A DNA stretch of 64,000 nt from positions 248,001-312,000 of the forward strand of contig CAJTXT010000001.1 in the NCBI GenBank assembly GCA_910583875.1. The letters are read 5' to 3'. The position numbers and the translations under genes were made by a program. Positions 45,925 to 56,200 of this stretch are shown here, in pieces (the stretch's first letter is position 1; each line of letters starts with the position of its first letter). A model generated the notes under the pieces. The model made no database searches and had not been told where the DNA came from. It saw nothing but the letters and a program-made list of their open reading frames with translations. The DNA is from an uncultured Vampirovibrio sp. (GTDB taxonomy: Bacteria > Cyanobacteriota > Vampirovibrionia > Gastranaerophilales > Gastranaerophilaceae).

Positions 45925-48756
45925 ATGACAGAGAGTACAAAAAAGGATTACAAAGACAGTATAAATTTACCTAAAACTACTTTGGAAATGAGAGCAAATG
46001 CTACTCAAAAAGAACCAAAAACACAGCAGTTTTGGGAAGAAAATAAGATTTACGAAAAAAGTTTAGCAAATAAAGACAAAGCTAACAAATTTATTTTACA
46101 CGACGGCCCTCCTTATTTGAGTTCTGAGAAAATCCACGTTGGTACAGCTTTAAACAAGATTTTAAAAGATATTATTATTAAATATAAATCTCAAAGAGGT
46201 TATTATGCTCCTTATGTTCCAGGCTATGATGCACACGGACTTCCTATTGAAAATGCTGTAGTTAAAACTATAAAAGGCGGAAGACAAGCATTAACTCCCG
46301 GTGAATTAAGAGCTAAATGCCGTGAATTTGCACTTAAAAACTTAAAAGGTCAAGAAGCTGAATTCAAACGTTTAGGCGTATGGGGCAACTGGGAAAACCC
46401 TTATTTAACAATTAAACCTGATTTTGAAGCAGAACAAATCAGAGTATTTGGAGAAATGTACAAAAAAGGTTACATTCAAAAAGGTTTAAAACCTGTATAC
46501 TGGTGTGCTTCTTGCGAAACTGCTTTAGCAGAAGCAGAAGTTGAATACGCCGACCACACATCAACAAGTATTTATGTTCGTTTCAAATTCAACAATGAAG
46601 ATAGAAACAAAGTTTATTCTTTAATAAATGAAAACTCTGAAAAAGATTTATATGTTGTTATTTGGACAACAACTCCTTGGACAATTCCATCAAACTTGGC
46701 AGTATGTCTAAATGCAAGACTTGAATATACAATTTTTGAATACAATAATGACAGATACACAGTTGCAACAGAGCTTCTTGGCGCATTCTTAAAAGATGTT
46801 GCTTGGGAGGAAGCAGACATTAAAGTTATCGGCACATTAAAAGGTGCTGAACTTGAAAATTTAAACGTATTCCACCCATTATACGAAAGAGAAAGTAAAG
46901 TTATTCTTGGCGACCACGTTACATTAGACGCCGGTACAGGATGTGTTCATACTGCTCCAGGTCACGGTCTTGAAGACTGGGAAGTTTGCCAAAAATATAA
47001 CATTCCAACCTTCTCACCATTAGATTCAAAAGGTGTATGGCAGGCAAGCGACTTCTTCAATGATGAAGATTTAGTCGGCGTTCCTTACTTCAAAGGAAAC
47101 GAAATTGTTATAAACAAGCTTGAAGCAAACAAAGCGCTTCTTGCAAAACAAGATATTTCTCACAGCTATCCTCATTGCTGGAGATGTAAACACCCTGTTA
47201 TATACAGAGCTACAGCTCAATGGTTTGTTAAAGTTGATATGTTCAAACAACAAACTTTAGACGAAATTAAAAAAGTTAAATGGATACCTGCAGCAGGAGA
47301 AACAAGAATTTCAAACATGGTAGAAAACCGTAGTGACTGGTGTATCTCACGTCAACGTGCTTGGGGCGTGCCAATTCCTGTATTCTACTGTGAAGATTGC
47401 GGCGAAGTTATTGTTAATGATGAAACAATTAACCACGTAGCAGAAATGTTTGAAAAAGAAAGTTCTGACGCTTGGGTAAATCACAGCATAGAAGAATTAA
47501 TGCCTCAAGGCTACAAATGTCCAAAATGCGGCGGAACACATTTCAAAAAAGAAAACGACATTATGGACGTATGGTTTGATTCTGGTGTTACCCATAGAGC
47601 CGTTGTTCAAAAAAGACACGAAGAACTTGGCGAGCTTCCTGTAGAAATGTATCTTGAAGGTTCTGACCAACATAGAGGCTGGTTCCAATCTTCATTATTA
47701 ACTTCAATTGCTACAACAGGAAAAGCACCTTATAAAACTGTTTTAACTCACGGTTTTGTATTCGGCGAAGACGGAAGAAAAATGTCTAAATCTTTAGGCA
47801 ACTACATTAGACCTGATGATATAATTAAAAACTACGGTGCAGATATTCTAAGACTCTGGGCAGCATCCGTAGATTACAGAAACGATACTAAAATCGGCGA
47901 TAACATAATTAAACAATTAGCAGAAATCTTTAAGAAAACAAGAAATACAGCAAGATTCTTACTTGGTAACTTATACGATTTTGACCCTAAAACAGATTAT
48001 GTTAAATATGAAGACCTTAAAGATATTGATAAATTTGCTCTTCATAAATTAAATACATTAATTGCAAACGTTACAGAAGCATTTGATGCATACGAATTTT
48101 ATCGTTACTTCCAATTCCTACAAAACTTTGCAGCTGTTGATTTAAGTTCCTTCTATTTGGATATTGTAAAAGACAGATTATATACAAGCGGTAAAAATTC
48201 ATTATCAAGACGAGCTTGCCAAACTGTATTATATGAAATCTGCCAAGCACTGGTAAGAATTTTAGTTCCGGTAATGCCTCATCAAGCAGAAGATATCTGG
48301 CAAAATACACCGGAAACTCAAAAAGACGGACTTGAAAGTATTCTTCTTTCTAAATGGCCGGAAGTTAAACCGGAATGGAACAACTCTGAACTTGAAGAAG
48401 AATTTACTCAAATTCTTAAAGCACGCGAAATTGTAACAAAAGCAATTGAGCCTTTAAGAGCTGAAAAGAAAATAGGAAGTTCGCTTGAAACTGCTGTTTA
48501 TATTATTTCAGATAAAGCTGAGTTATTGAAAAAATATGAAAAAGAACTTTGTAATATCTTTATTACATCTCAAGCCTTCATTGTAAATGAAAAACCTGAA
48601 GAAGTAATGAATGAATACGAAGAAGAAGGATACAAAGTATACGTAACAAAAGCAATTGGTGAAAAATGTGAACGTTGCTGGAAGTATAGACCTTTAGGCA
48701 ATCATGCAGGTCACGAAACAATATGTGATGATTGTTACGAGGCAATATCAGAATAA
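45925..48756 (+). CDS. ileS: Isoleucine--tRNA ligase
   Basis: Class I synthetase of about 943 residues. The HIGH-type motif is HVGT (KIHVGTALNKILKD). The CP1 editing domain contains WTTTPWTIPSN, and the KMSKS motif is intact (GRKMSKSLGNYI). The C-terminal zinc finger is CERCW...CDDC. Start chosen at the ATG with AGGTGG six nt upstream rather than the GTG at 45916. The stop lies one base before a long-hairpin repeat. Confidence 0.97.
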   Translation: MTESTKKDYKDSINLPKTTLEMRANATQKEPKTQQFWEENKIYEKSLANKDKANKFILHDGPPYLSSEKIHVGTALNKILKDIIIKYKSQRGYYAPYVPGYDAHGLPIENAVVKTIKGGRQALTPGELRAKCREFALKNLKGQEAEFKRLGVWGNWENPYLTIKPDFEAEQIRVFGEMYKKGYIQKGLKPVYWCASCETALAEAEVEYADHTSTSIYVRFKFNNEDRNKVYSLINENSEKDLYVVIWTTTPWTIPSNLAVCLNARLEYTIFEYNNDRYTVATELLGAFLKDVAWEEADIKVIGTLKGAELENLNVFHPLYERESKVILGDHVTLDAGTGCVHTAPGHGLEDWEVCQKYNIPTFSPLDSKGVWQASDFFNDEDLVGVPYFKGNEIVINKLEANKALLAKQDISHSYPHCWRCKHPVIYRATAQWFVKVDMFKQQTLDEIKKVKWIPAAGETRISNMVENRSDWCISRQRAWGVPIPVFYCEDCGEVIVNDETINHVAEMFEKESSDAWVNHSIEELMPQGYKCPKCGGTHFKKENDIMDVWFDSGVTHRAVVQKRHEELGELPVEMYLEGSDQHRGWFQSSLLTSIATTGKAPYKTVLTHGFVFGEDGRKMSKSLGNYIRPDDIIKNYGADILRLWAASVDYRNDTKIGDNIIKQLAEIFKKTRNTARFLLGNLYDFDPKTDYVKYEDLKDIDKFALHKLNTLIANVTEAFDAYEFYRYFQFLQNFAAVDLSSFYLDIVKDRLYTSGKNSLSRRACQTVLYEICQALVRILVPVMPHQAEDIWQNTPETQKDGLESILLSKWPEVKPEWNNSELEEEFTQILKAREIVTKAIEPLRAEKKIGSSLETAVYIISDKAELLKKYEKELCNIFITSQAFIVNEKPEEVMNEYEEEGYKVYVTKAIGEKCERCWKYRPLGNHAGHETICDDCYEAISE

Positions 48757-48869
48757 AAAAAAGTAAAACAAAATGAAGTAGAACTCTATTTCGAAGTCCA
48801 TTGTTTTTAGGAATCGCGAAAACACAGGACGAGAAATAGAGTTCTACTTCATTTTGTTTTACTTTTTTT
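48756..48869. repeat. Long-hairpin repeat, copy 5
   Basis: Two 37-nt arms (48756-48792 and 48833-48869) are perfectly complementary around a 40-nt core almost identical to copy 1 (one base different in the loop). The arms are unrelated to those of copy 1. Located between convergent ileS and the pseudopilin gene. Confidence 0.94.
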
Positions 48870-48877
48870 ATTATTAA

Positions 48878-49936
48878 CTATCTAAAATTGTATCTAAACA
48901 TTGGTTTTACATTGGTAGGTGTGCATAAATCAAATACATGCTCATCAGTAGATGGCGGACACAATTCACTTGGCGGGATGTCTTTACAATAGTTTTCATA
49001 AACAATTGCCCTATCACCGGAAGAAAGACAATATGCCTGTCTATAAGAGAAAAAAGAAGTACCTTTTTCATTTTTCAATGGAACAATTGCATAATTGCAA
49101 GTTTGTTTTGTTTCACCTTTTATTTTCATTGTACATTCCGGAGCTATATTTTCTGTTCTACTTTCGTTATAGGTATAGTAATAGCCTTTAACTTTTGAGT
49201 TTAAATACATAATAACACGTCCGCTAGCCAAGTTAATATTATCTGCTGCGACCCCTAGAGGAAGAACTTCACCATTATCAACTACCATAAATGTAACAAT
49301 ATCCGGAGGTGTACCAGTATTATTAACTTCTATTCTATTTGGTCTGCTTGTTCCGTTTAAATCAACAGCTATTAATCTAAAGCCATAATCATTTGAAACA
49401 TTTGAATTTTTCATCCATTCTGAAACATAAAATCTTTGACCATTCGTTGTAATAAAACTAGGATTACCATAATCCAAATTATCAATAGCCGGTTCATTTC
49501 CTACCATTTTTACAGAAGCTAAGTTATCACAATTTATTTTACCGGAAGTATTTGATATTGCAGCAAGCCCTTTACAGAACAAATTCTGATTAGCTGAACC
49601 GTCAGAAGTTCTGCTTGAACAACTTGGAATACCCTCTACTACATATTCACTATCAGATTTTAATACTTGTATAACTTGACCTTTTGAATTTTTACATTGA
49701 GTAATCATTGAAGGTAATTCATTATCATTATTATCTTTTAACTTTCCTTCAGGAGAATCACCTGAATTTAAAACCCCAACCATATTCTGAACATTATTAA
49801 ATGCGAAATATGCCAATGAAGTATAAGAGGCTTTTACAACTTTAATAGAATTCACGGAAATAGCCATAATAACGCCGATTATAACTATAGAAACTAAAAC
49901 TTCACTTAATGTAAAACCCAATTTATTACTTCTCAT
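48878..49936 (-). CDS. Type IV pilin-like / pseudopilin protein
   Basis: A 352-residue protein with a prepilin-type leader: MRSNKLG then FTLSEVLVSIVIIG, with cleavage between G7 and F8 and the conserved Glu at position 5 of the mature protein. The long exterior domain has several cysteines and an acidic Asn/Gly-rich region. Belongs to type IV pilus or type II secretion minor pilins. Its start overlaps the end of the DUF3326 gene by 11 bp. Confidence 0.88.
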   Translation of the reverse strand: MRSNKLGFTLSEVLVSIVIIGVIMAISVNSIKVVKASYTSLAYFAFNNVQNMVGVLNSGDSPEGKLKDNNDNELPSMITQCKNSKGQVIQVLKSDSEYVVEGIPSCSSRTSDGSANQNLFCKGLAAISNTSGKINCDNLASVKMVGNEPAIDNLDYGNPSFITTNGQRFYVSEWMKNSNVSNDYGFRLIAVDLNGTSRPNRIEVNNTGTPPDIVTFMVVDNGEVLPLGVAADNINLASGRVIMYLNSKVKGYYYTYNESRTENIAPECTMKIKGETKQTCNYAIVPLKNEKGTSFFSYRQAYCLSSGDRAIVYENYCKDIPPSELCPPSTDEHVFDLCTPTNVKPMFRYNFR

Positions 49937-50930
49937 TTAACGGTTCCTTTAGCATCTTAATACAGTCTTCATATGTATCTACTTCTATTATAGCAGTTTT
50001 ATTAATAATATCTTTAGTAATATTTAATACGGAAGAATTTTCTCTAACTGCAAAAACTTTAACCCCTTTTTCTATCGCATCTAAAACAATAGATGAACCT
50101 AAAGAGTTGTATGGCATAACCAAAGCTTTTACATCGTCTATACTTATATTATGTTCCACTTTTTCATAAGAAAATAACGGTGCATTTTGTAAACCTAAAA
50201 GAATACAAGGCAAGAAAGTAGGTGTTATATATTCGCTTGATGCTTTTGAATCAACTAATTCTTGAGTAATAACAATATTTTCAAAAGCAGGAGAATGTAC
50301 AACAGGTACTTTTAATTCTCTTGTAAGATAATGAGAAATTACAGCTTCAACACCGCCAACAATATCAACACCTTCACCATTTTGATAATTATCTTCCGGA
50401 GGCTCTTCGAATTTACATACAACTGCTATAACATTTGCACCTTTATCTAATAATTTTCTACCTGCATCAAGAAGCGTTTTATGATTAATAACACTACCGG
50501 AAGAAATTCCGCTTGAAGTATTATAAAATTCTATATTACAAGGTTCTTTTGTAATTTCATAATCTATAACATTAACACCATATATAGTTTTAACCGCATT
50601 AATAGTATTTATATGAACATTAATAATACCTTGTGAAATTCCCTTATCAAAAATAACACCGATTTTATTATTTTCAGAAGGAACTAAATTAAGATTACCT
50701 TTAAAAAATTGTGATAGAGTCCAACCTTCTGTATAAAGCATATTAGGAGCAATTCCAGAGAAGCAGGCTGCATTTACAACATTCGGATTTACAATAACAT
50801 TAAATTCTTTAGCAAACATTCTTGCAGTTTGAGAAGCATCACCTGCAAAACCACCAATTGATGCACCAATTCCAGTAGGAACCACTATAGCTATTAAACT
50901 TTTAGTGTTATCATAGCTCCACATATTCAT
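49926..50930 (-). CDS. DUF3326 family protein
   Basis: A 334-residue protein. The start of the domain, IAIVVPTGIGASIGGFAGDAS, matches the DUF3326 family, which I know mainly from cyanobacteria and plant plastids. A second conserved block is VVCKFEEPPED...YQNGEGVDIVGG. No reaction is assigned. Overlaps the metallo-hydrolase gene by 20 bp, suggesting coupled expression. Its presence supports a cyanobacterium-related host. Confidence 0.85.
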   Translation of the reverse strand: MNMWSYDNTKSLIAIVVPTGIGASIGGFAGDASQTARMFAKEFNVIVNPNVVNAACFSGIAPNMLYTEGWTLSQFFKGNLNLVPSENNKIGVIFDKGISQGIINVHINTINAVKTIYGVNVIDYEITKEPCNIEFYNTSSGISSGSVINHKTLLDAGRKLLDKGANVIAVVCKFEEPPEDNYQNGEGVDIVGGVEAVISHYLTRELKVPVVHSPAFENIVITQELVDSKASSEYITPTFLPCILLGLQNAPLFSYEKVEHNISIDDVKALVMPYNSLGSSIVLDAIEKGVKVFAVRENSSVLNITKDIINKTAIIEVDTYEDCIKMLKEPLNEK

Positions 50931-51588
50931 TAGACCTTAAAGGAACACATTTTTGTCCTTGAGCTTCAATTAAATCAACAAACTTTTGAACATTCACCTT
51001 AATATTAGGGAAAGTATTATAATGCATTGGAATAATTTCAGGTGAAAATAGCATTTTAGCGGCAATAGCAGCATCTTCCATATCCATTGTATAATATCCG
51101 CCGATAGGTAGTAAAGCATAATAAGGATTATACAATTCACCAATCATAGAAAAATCAGGCATCAAAGATGTATCACCTGCGTGATATATTGTAGTTCCAT
51201 CTATATCGAATAATAATCCCATAGCAAGACCACCATAAGGTAAATCAGCATTAGAACTGGAATGAACAGCCGGTAAAAATTTAATACTGCCCCACGGAAA
51301 TTTTAACTTTCCTCCAATATTAACGCCAATTGCTTTTGCACCTTTTTCCATGCAATAATTTGCAAGTTCAAAACATGCAATAATAGGTGCTCCTGTATGC
51401 TTTGAAATAGCTATTGCGTCACCCAGATGGTCAAGATGTGCGTGAGTTACAACAATATGAGTAATTCTTTTTTTTGTATAATCAAAATTTGCCGTAGGAT
51501 TTCCTGTAATAAAAGGGTCAATCAATATACCATCTAAATCTTTTTCAATAAAGAAAGCACTATGACCTATATATGTTAATTTTCTCAT
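50911..51588 (-). CDS. Metallo-beta-lactamase fold hydrolase (UPF0173)
   Basis: A 225-residue metal-dependent hydrolase. Zinc ligands appear in THAHLDHLGD (H49, H51, D53, H54); further ones in VHSSS, YHAGDTS and PMHYNTFP. Length and order match the UPF0173 family. Substrate unknown. First gene of a three-gene minus-strand set with DUF3326 and the pseudopilin. Confidence 0.9.
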   Translation of the reverse strand: MRKLTYIGHSAFFIEKDLDGILIDPFITGNPTANFDYTKKRITHIVVTHAHLDHLGDAIAISKHTGAPIIACFELANYCMEKGAKAIGVNIGGKLKFPWGSIKFLPAVHSSSNADLPYGGLAMGLLFDIDGTTIYHAGDTSLMPDFSMIGELYNPYYALLPIGGYYTMDMEDAAIAAKMLFSPEIIPMHYNTFPNIKVNVQKFVDLIEAQGQKCVPLRSNEYVEL

Positions 51589-51991
51589 ATTATTCTCCCT
51601 CTTGCTTCTAAAATTGTATCAAATTTTTACAGCAAAAGGAATACTAAGAAAAAGGGATTTAGTTAATATATTTTAAATTTGTAAAATAAACATCACTAAA
51701 ATCATTACATATATTCAAAACTGGTAAGATGCTGAAACAAGTTCAGCATGACATAGATTTATATTGTTGAATTTAAAAAAACTAATTTTATTAAGTTTAT
51801 TAATTACTTATTATTTGATATGAAATCTCAAACTTTTATAAATTTTATTTACTTAAATAATATATCTATCTGTCATGCTGAACTTGTTTCAGCATCTTAC
51901 CAGCTATAAATAATATCTAGAACCAAACTTTTATATGTTAAAAGTATAAATTTTATTCAAAATTGAATAAGTCTTTTACTTTTAAAATTTA
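51589..51991. repeat. Gene-free region with GTCAT palindromes
   Basis: About 400 bp without a gene. It has palindromes at 51725-51752 (preceded by CTGGTAAG) and, inverted, at 51872-51899, both with stem ATGCTGAA. The second marks one edge of the duplicated HTH segment. Confidence 0.85.
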
Positions 51992-52284
51992 TTATTTCTC
52001 TGGCAAGGCTCTAACATAAATTTTAATTATATAATTTATAAAAGCATTTTCAAACATATATTGTTCAATTTCTGCATTTTCAATTTTAACAATTTCATCT
52101 TCGCTTAAATCTGTAAGTGCAGATAATTCTTTAATTGACACTTTTCTTGACTCCCTATACATTTTTAGGAATCTGCCTATTTCTTTAAGTATATTTATAT
52201 CATTCATTGTAATTTACCTTTTAATTTATTATATGTTTTTTACATATTTATATATTAGTTATTAAATTAGGTAACACCACTAGC
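51872..52284 (-). repeat. Duplicated HTH segment, copy A
   Basis: This roughly 410-bp segment is nearly identical, in inverted orientation, to 63143-63570. Homology runs from a GCTAGT upstream of the HTH gene, through the gene, to the palindrome and GCTGGTAAG beyond it. Where copy A has a palindrome stem ATGCTGAA, copy B has ACCCTGAA, with both arms changed. Confidence 0.88.
51992..52207 (-). CDS. Small HTH protein, copy A
   Basis: A 71-residue protein with an HTH similar to the XRE/RodZ N-terminal type (EIGRFLKMYRESRKVSIKELSALTDLSEDEIVKIENAE) followed by a helical tail ending in YVRALPEK. Protein identical to the one at 63233. AAAAGGTAAA before the ATG. A DNA-binding role is inferred from the fold; no partner gene lies next to it. 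Confidence 0.8.
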   Translation of the reverse strand: MNDINILKEIGRFLKMYRESRKVSIKELSALTDLSEDEIVKIENAEIEQYMFENAFINYIIKIYVRALPEK

Positions 52285-52290
52285 GTATAA

Positions 52291-52443
52291 GCACCATCAA
52301 GGCAAATTTATAACAATTTAGTTAATAATTTAAATATAGATGAAATTATAAATAAAAATCAGATTGGTCCATATCACAGATTAGGAGATACAGACTACTT
52401 CTTTCGCTGGGATGAAGAAATTAACAACACAAAAACTTTTTAA
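52291..52443 (+). pseudogene. Possible gene remnant
   Basis: An open stretch without a start codon that ends at TAA 52441-52443. It translates to a plausible protein tail (NIDEIINKNQIGPYHRLG then DTDYFFRWDEEINNTKTF). Upstream the frame is closed by a stop. Not recognised. It overlaps the end of the minus-strand gene at 52421 by about 20 bp and may be decay left by a rearrangement at the edge of the HTH duplication. Confidence 0.35.
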
Positions 52444-52801
52444 GCTGATAAATTATTCCCTTAACATTATTAGTTGCAGGCATTAAAGCATTTTCATGGT
52501 ATGGAAGATATGAACTTATAATATTTTCAGGTAATTCATCGCCATTTTCTAAGGTGTGAGCGATAAATTCAATATATTCATCTTGTTCTTGTTTATATTC
52601 TGCATCTTGTTTTCTCAAATCTTCATCAGCTTCTAAATGACATAACGCATGCCAGCTTGCAATAAGAGTCTTATCTTCACAATTTTTAGGAAAACGAACT
52701 AACGCTTCACGAACAGGAAGCTTTTTCATTAAGACTCCAAAAAATAATTTAGAAACTTTTTTTCTTAGATTTTTATAATCTACATGGTCATGCTTGTGCA
52801 T
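52421..52801 (-). CDS. Hypothetical protein downstream of BlaI-type regulator
   Basis: A 126-residue soluble protein not recognised. It is His/Cys-containing (MHKHDHVDY, WHALCHLEADED, LKKFLCC) with an acidic helical centre. Overlaps the BlaI-type regulator by 22 bp, so co-regulated with it, in the place where BlaR1-type sensors usually lie, although it is not a peptidase. The N-terminal His residues might bind metal; this is speculative. Confidence 0.62.
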   Translation of the reverse strand: MHKHDHVDYKNLRKKVSKLFFGVLMKKLPVREALVRFPKNCEDKTLIASWHALCHLEADEDLRKQDAEYKQEQDEYIEFIAHTLENGDELPENIISSYLPYHENALMPATNNVKGIIYQLKKFLCC

Positions 52802-53130
52802 TGTTTTTCAAGAGCTCTCATTAATGAACGTACATCATTATTGAAATATTGACCAGCTAGTTTGCTAATTGCACTTGCTGCCATTTTTTCTCTTGATTCC
52901 ACAGACATATAGCAGAATTTTTTACCACTTTTTTGTCTTTTTAAAAGCTTCTTTTCTACTAATCTATCCATAACTGTTTTAACAGTTGTATATGCTCTAA
53001 TGTTGCCATTATTATTAATTTCAGTCAATACTTCGCTAACAGATATATCTTTTGTATCTATGCCATTTTCTTCCATTGTCCAAACAGCATTCAATATTTC
53101 ATTTTCAAGTGTTCCGTGTGTAAACGCCAT
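52780..53130 (-). CDS. BlaI/MecI/CopY family transcriptional repressor
   Basis: A 116-residue winged-helix repressor: ILNAVWTMEENG at the N-terminus, then TVKTVMDRLVEKKLLKRQKSGKKFCYMS, the BlaI wing pattern, and a C-terminal dimerisation helix. In relatives it is cleaved by a BlaR1-type sensor peptidase or released by copper; no sensor is adjacent. Ends in CTSMTM inside the next gene. Confidence 0.88.
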   Translation of the reverse strand: MAFTHGTLENEILNAVWTMEENGIDTKDISVSEVLTEINNNGNIRAYTTVKTVMDRLVEKKLLKRQKSGKKFCYMSVESREKMAASAISKLAGQYFNNDVRSLMRALEKQCTSMTM

Positions 53131-53250
53131 TAATCCATCCTTTTAAAATTTTTTATATATTAAATAATAATTAAAAACTACTAATTACTACTATTATAGC
53201 ACTTGTTTCATAAAAAAACACTACTATATGAAATATTATTAATATAAAAT

Positions 53251-56200
53251 TTAATTAGTTTCAAGCAAAATTGTTTCAAATATTGAAAGTTTTTTTGTAT
53301 TTCTTCTTTTCTTGTAATTAATAGCATTTGAAAGATATAGTTCTTTCTTTGCTCTTGTTACCCCAACATAAAGAAGTCTTAGTGTTTCGTTAATTTGTTC
53401 TTTTTTCAGTTGTTCCGGTGATTTTATGCCTGATTTATCTACAGAATTTTTTATTGTTTGCACAAAATGAGAACCGCTTTTTAATTTAACATTATTAAGA
53501 GTCACGCTGTAATTTTCTTCATTTAATTCAGGAATAAATACATAATCAAATTCATCTCCTTTAGATTTATGCATAGTCATAATATTTATAGGAGTTTCGT
53601 TTAAATCCGCAATTTCTTCTTCAAAAAACTTATATGCACTAGTCGATTTTTGTGCTGCATATTCAAGTTTTTTTATAATAGTTTCCATAGTGTCAGAATT
53701 TTCTGTTAAGCGTTTTATAAGTGTAGAAATAATATAAGAATTAGATTTATCCGCAGAATTTTTTGAATAATAAAGCCCGATATTTAACGCTAAAATATCT
53801 ACAGCCATTGAAGAATTATTTAACCAATAATCAATATCCCAATATAATTGTAGAAGTTGTTCATTAGATATTTCATCTACATTCATTTTTATAAATTGCG
53901 AATTTAGATTTTTTATATAATCCAATGTTTCTTGGGCAAAAAATACTATATTATTTTGCTGATATATTTTAGCAAGTTCAAAAACCAGTTTGTTATTTAA
54001 AGGATTTTGTAAAACTTTCAATAATGAAATTATTAGTCGATAAATACTCTTTTGAGAGAGACAATCAGACCTTAAAGACGTTTTTATATTATTTGACAAA
54101 AAAAGTTCATTATATTCATTAACTTGTGAATTTAACCTTAAAAGAACAGCAATAGAAGCCTTCTGATTGTCTTTAATTATTTCTTTTGTTTTACTTAAAA
54201 TAAAGGCTTTTTCTTCGTTTTCTGCATTAAAACTTAAATATTGAGGCTGTTTGTTCGATCTAGGATTATTTGCTGTTTCTTTCATTTCAATATTATAAAA
54301 AGCATTATCACTATCAGCTTCTTTTATCAATCTATTTGCAAGCATATATATTGGTTTTGCGCATCTTTGAGAAGATACCATTTCTACCTTGTTATTATTA
54401 TTTATAAAACTTCTAAAACTTTCTAAATCACTATTTGTAAAAGTTGAAGTTATAGCTTGATTAATATCACCGCATCTTACAACATTTTGATATTTTCCGC
54501 TTAATAATGCAATTAATTTTTGTTGAATATCAGTTGAATCCTGTGCTTCATCTTCAATAATATATTGGCAGATATTTTGATAGTATTTTAAAACTTCTTT
54601 ATCTTTTTCTAAAATTTTAACTGAGAAACAAAGCATATCATCGTAATCTATATAATTTAATTGTTTTAACGCAATATTATATTCATTATAGAAATTATAA
54701 AAAGTTTGAATTTCTTTGAACTTAGAATGTAGCTTTTCTTTATTTCCAGATAATTTCACAATAGAAATACATCTTAAATAATTTTCGTAGTTTTCATCAT
54801 CAAGCTTTAATTTATAAAATAGTTCTTTTGCTATTTTTTCTTTAGTATTATCATCACAAATTTCAAAATTTTCATCCAGCCCGACTTTTGCATAATTGCC
54901 ATTCTCTTTGATTATTCTTAATGCAAGCCCATGGATAGTAGAAATATTAGGTAAAGCAAGATTATCGAAAAGAGCAGATTTAATTCTTTCTTTAAAATTC
55001 TTAGCAGCGGATTCCATATAAGTTAATACAAAAATATTTTCAGGATTTATACCCTCATTAATTAACTTAATTATTAAGGCAAGCAGAATAGTAGTTTTTC
55101 CTGCCCCCGGTACTGCCATTATACCCATTTTACCTTTTTTATAATCTAATACAGGCTTTTGATCATCTCGGGGAATAATACTAAATTCCTGCTTATGTTC
55201 TTCTTTAAACTCTATATAATCCGTTAATCCGCCAAAGTTTTCGTTTCCGGTATTATCATAAATACTTGAAAATAATACTATTTTCTCCTGTGCGCATAGA
55301 ATTAGCTTTCTTAGCATTCTTGCAGTTTTTTCACGTGTAAGATTAATATTATCTTCTAATGTATATTCTTTTTTATTCCAATCTCTATTCAATGCCCAAG
55401 AATTGTATAAAGTACCGGTATCATTCTTAAACCATTCATTATTTGATACATCTAACCATATTTGATATTTTGTTTTTAATGAAAAATCAATTATTTTTTG
55501 AACAGTAGAAACAATTACAGCATCTTTTTTTATATAAAAAGCTTCAGCCGGATTTTCACTTATAACACTATTTTCAATCTGTTTTATAAATTCTTCCGTT
55601 ATATTTTCACAATTAGAAACAAAAGCTGTTTCAAAACTAAAAGCCTCTTTTACAAGAAAATCATATTTATCTTTATCAAAAGTTTCATCAAATTCTGAAA
55701 TAAGATTAGAATAAATTATTTTTATTTGAGAAGAAAGTGTATTTTTTCCTTTGTTTTCCGCTTGAATTAATGCAATAAGCTTTTTATATTGGTATTCATA
55801 AGTTTTTTCTTGAAATTCATAAGGTTTAAACTGCTTTTTAACAGAATATTCTTTTATAATATCAAGGCATTTTTTATAAGGAATCTTTAAAAGATTTAAT
55901 AATAAAAACTTAATTTCATATTCTAAAACAGGTAAATTATTTAAAAGTTTCAGTATTATAAGTATGTATTTAACAGTATTTGATTGAACAAGTTTTTCAT
56001 TGCCCGCTAAAATTTGGGAGTTAATTCCATCTTTTACAGCATAAAAATTTTGCATTAAAACTTCATCAAAAACAGGAGTAATAATTGAAATATCAGAAGG
56101 ATGTACGCCTTGTTTTATCAAAGTTTTAATATAATCTAAAACGCTGTTAAACATATCCAGACGTTTTAATTGAATATTATAATTTAAGTTTAAATTTTTA

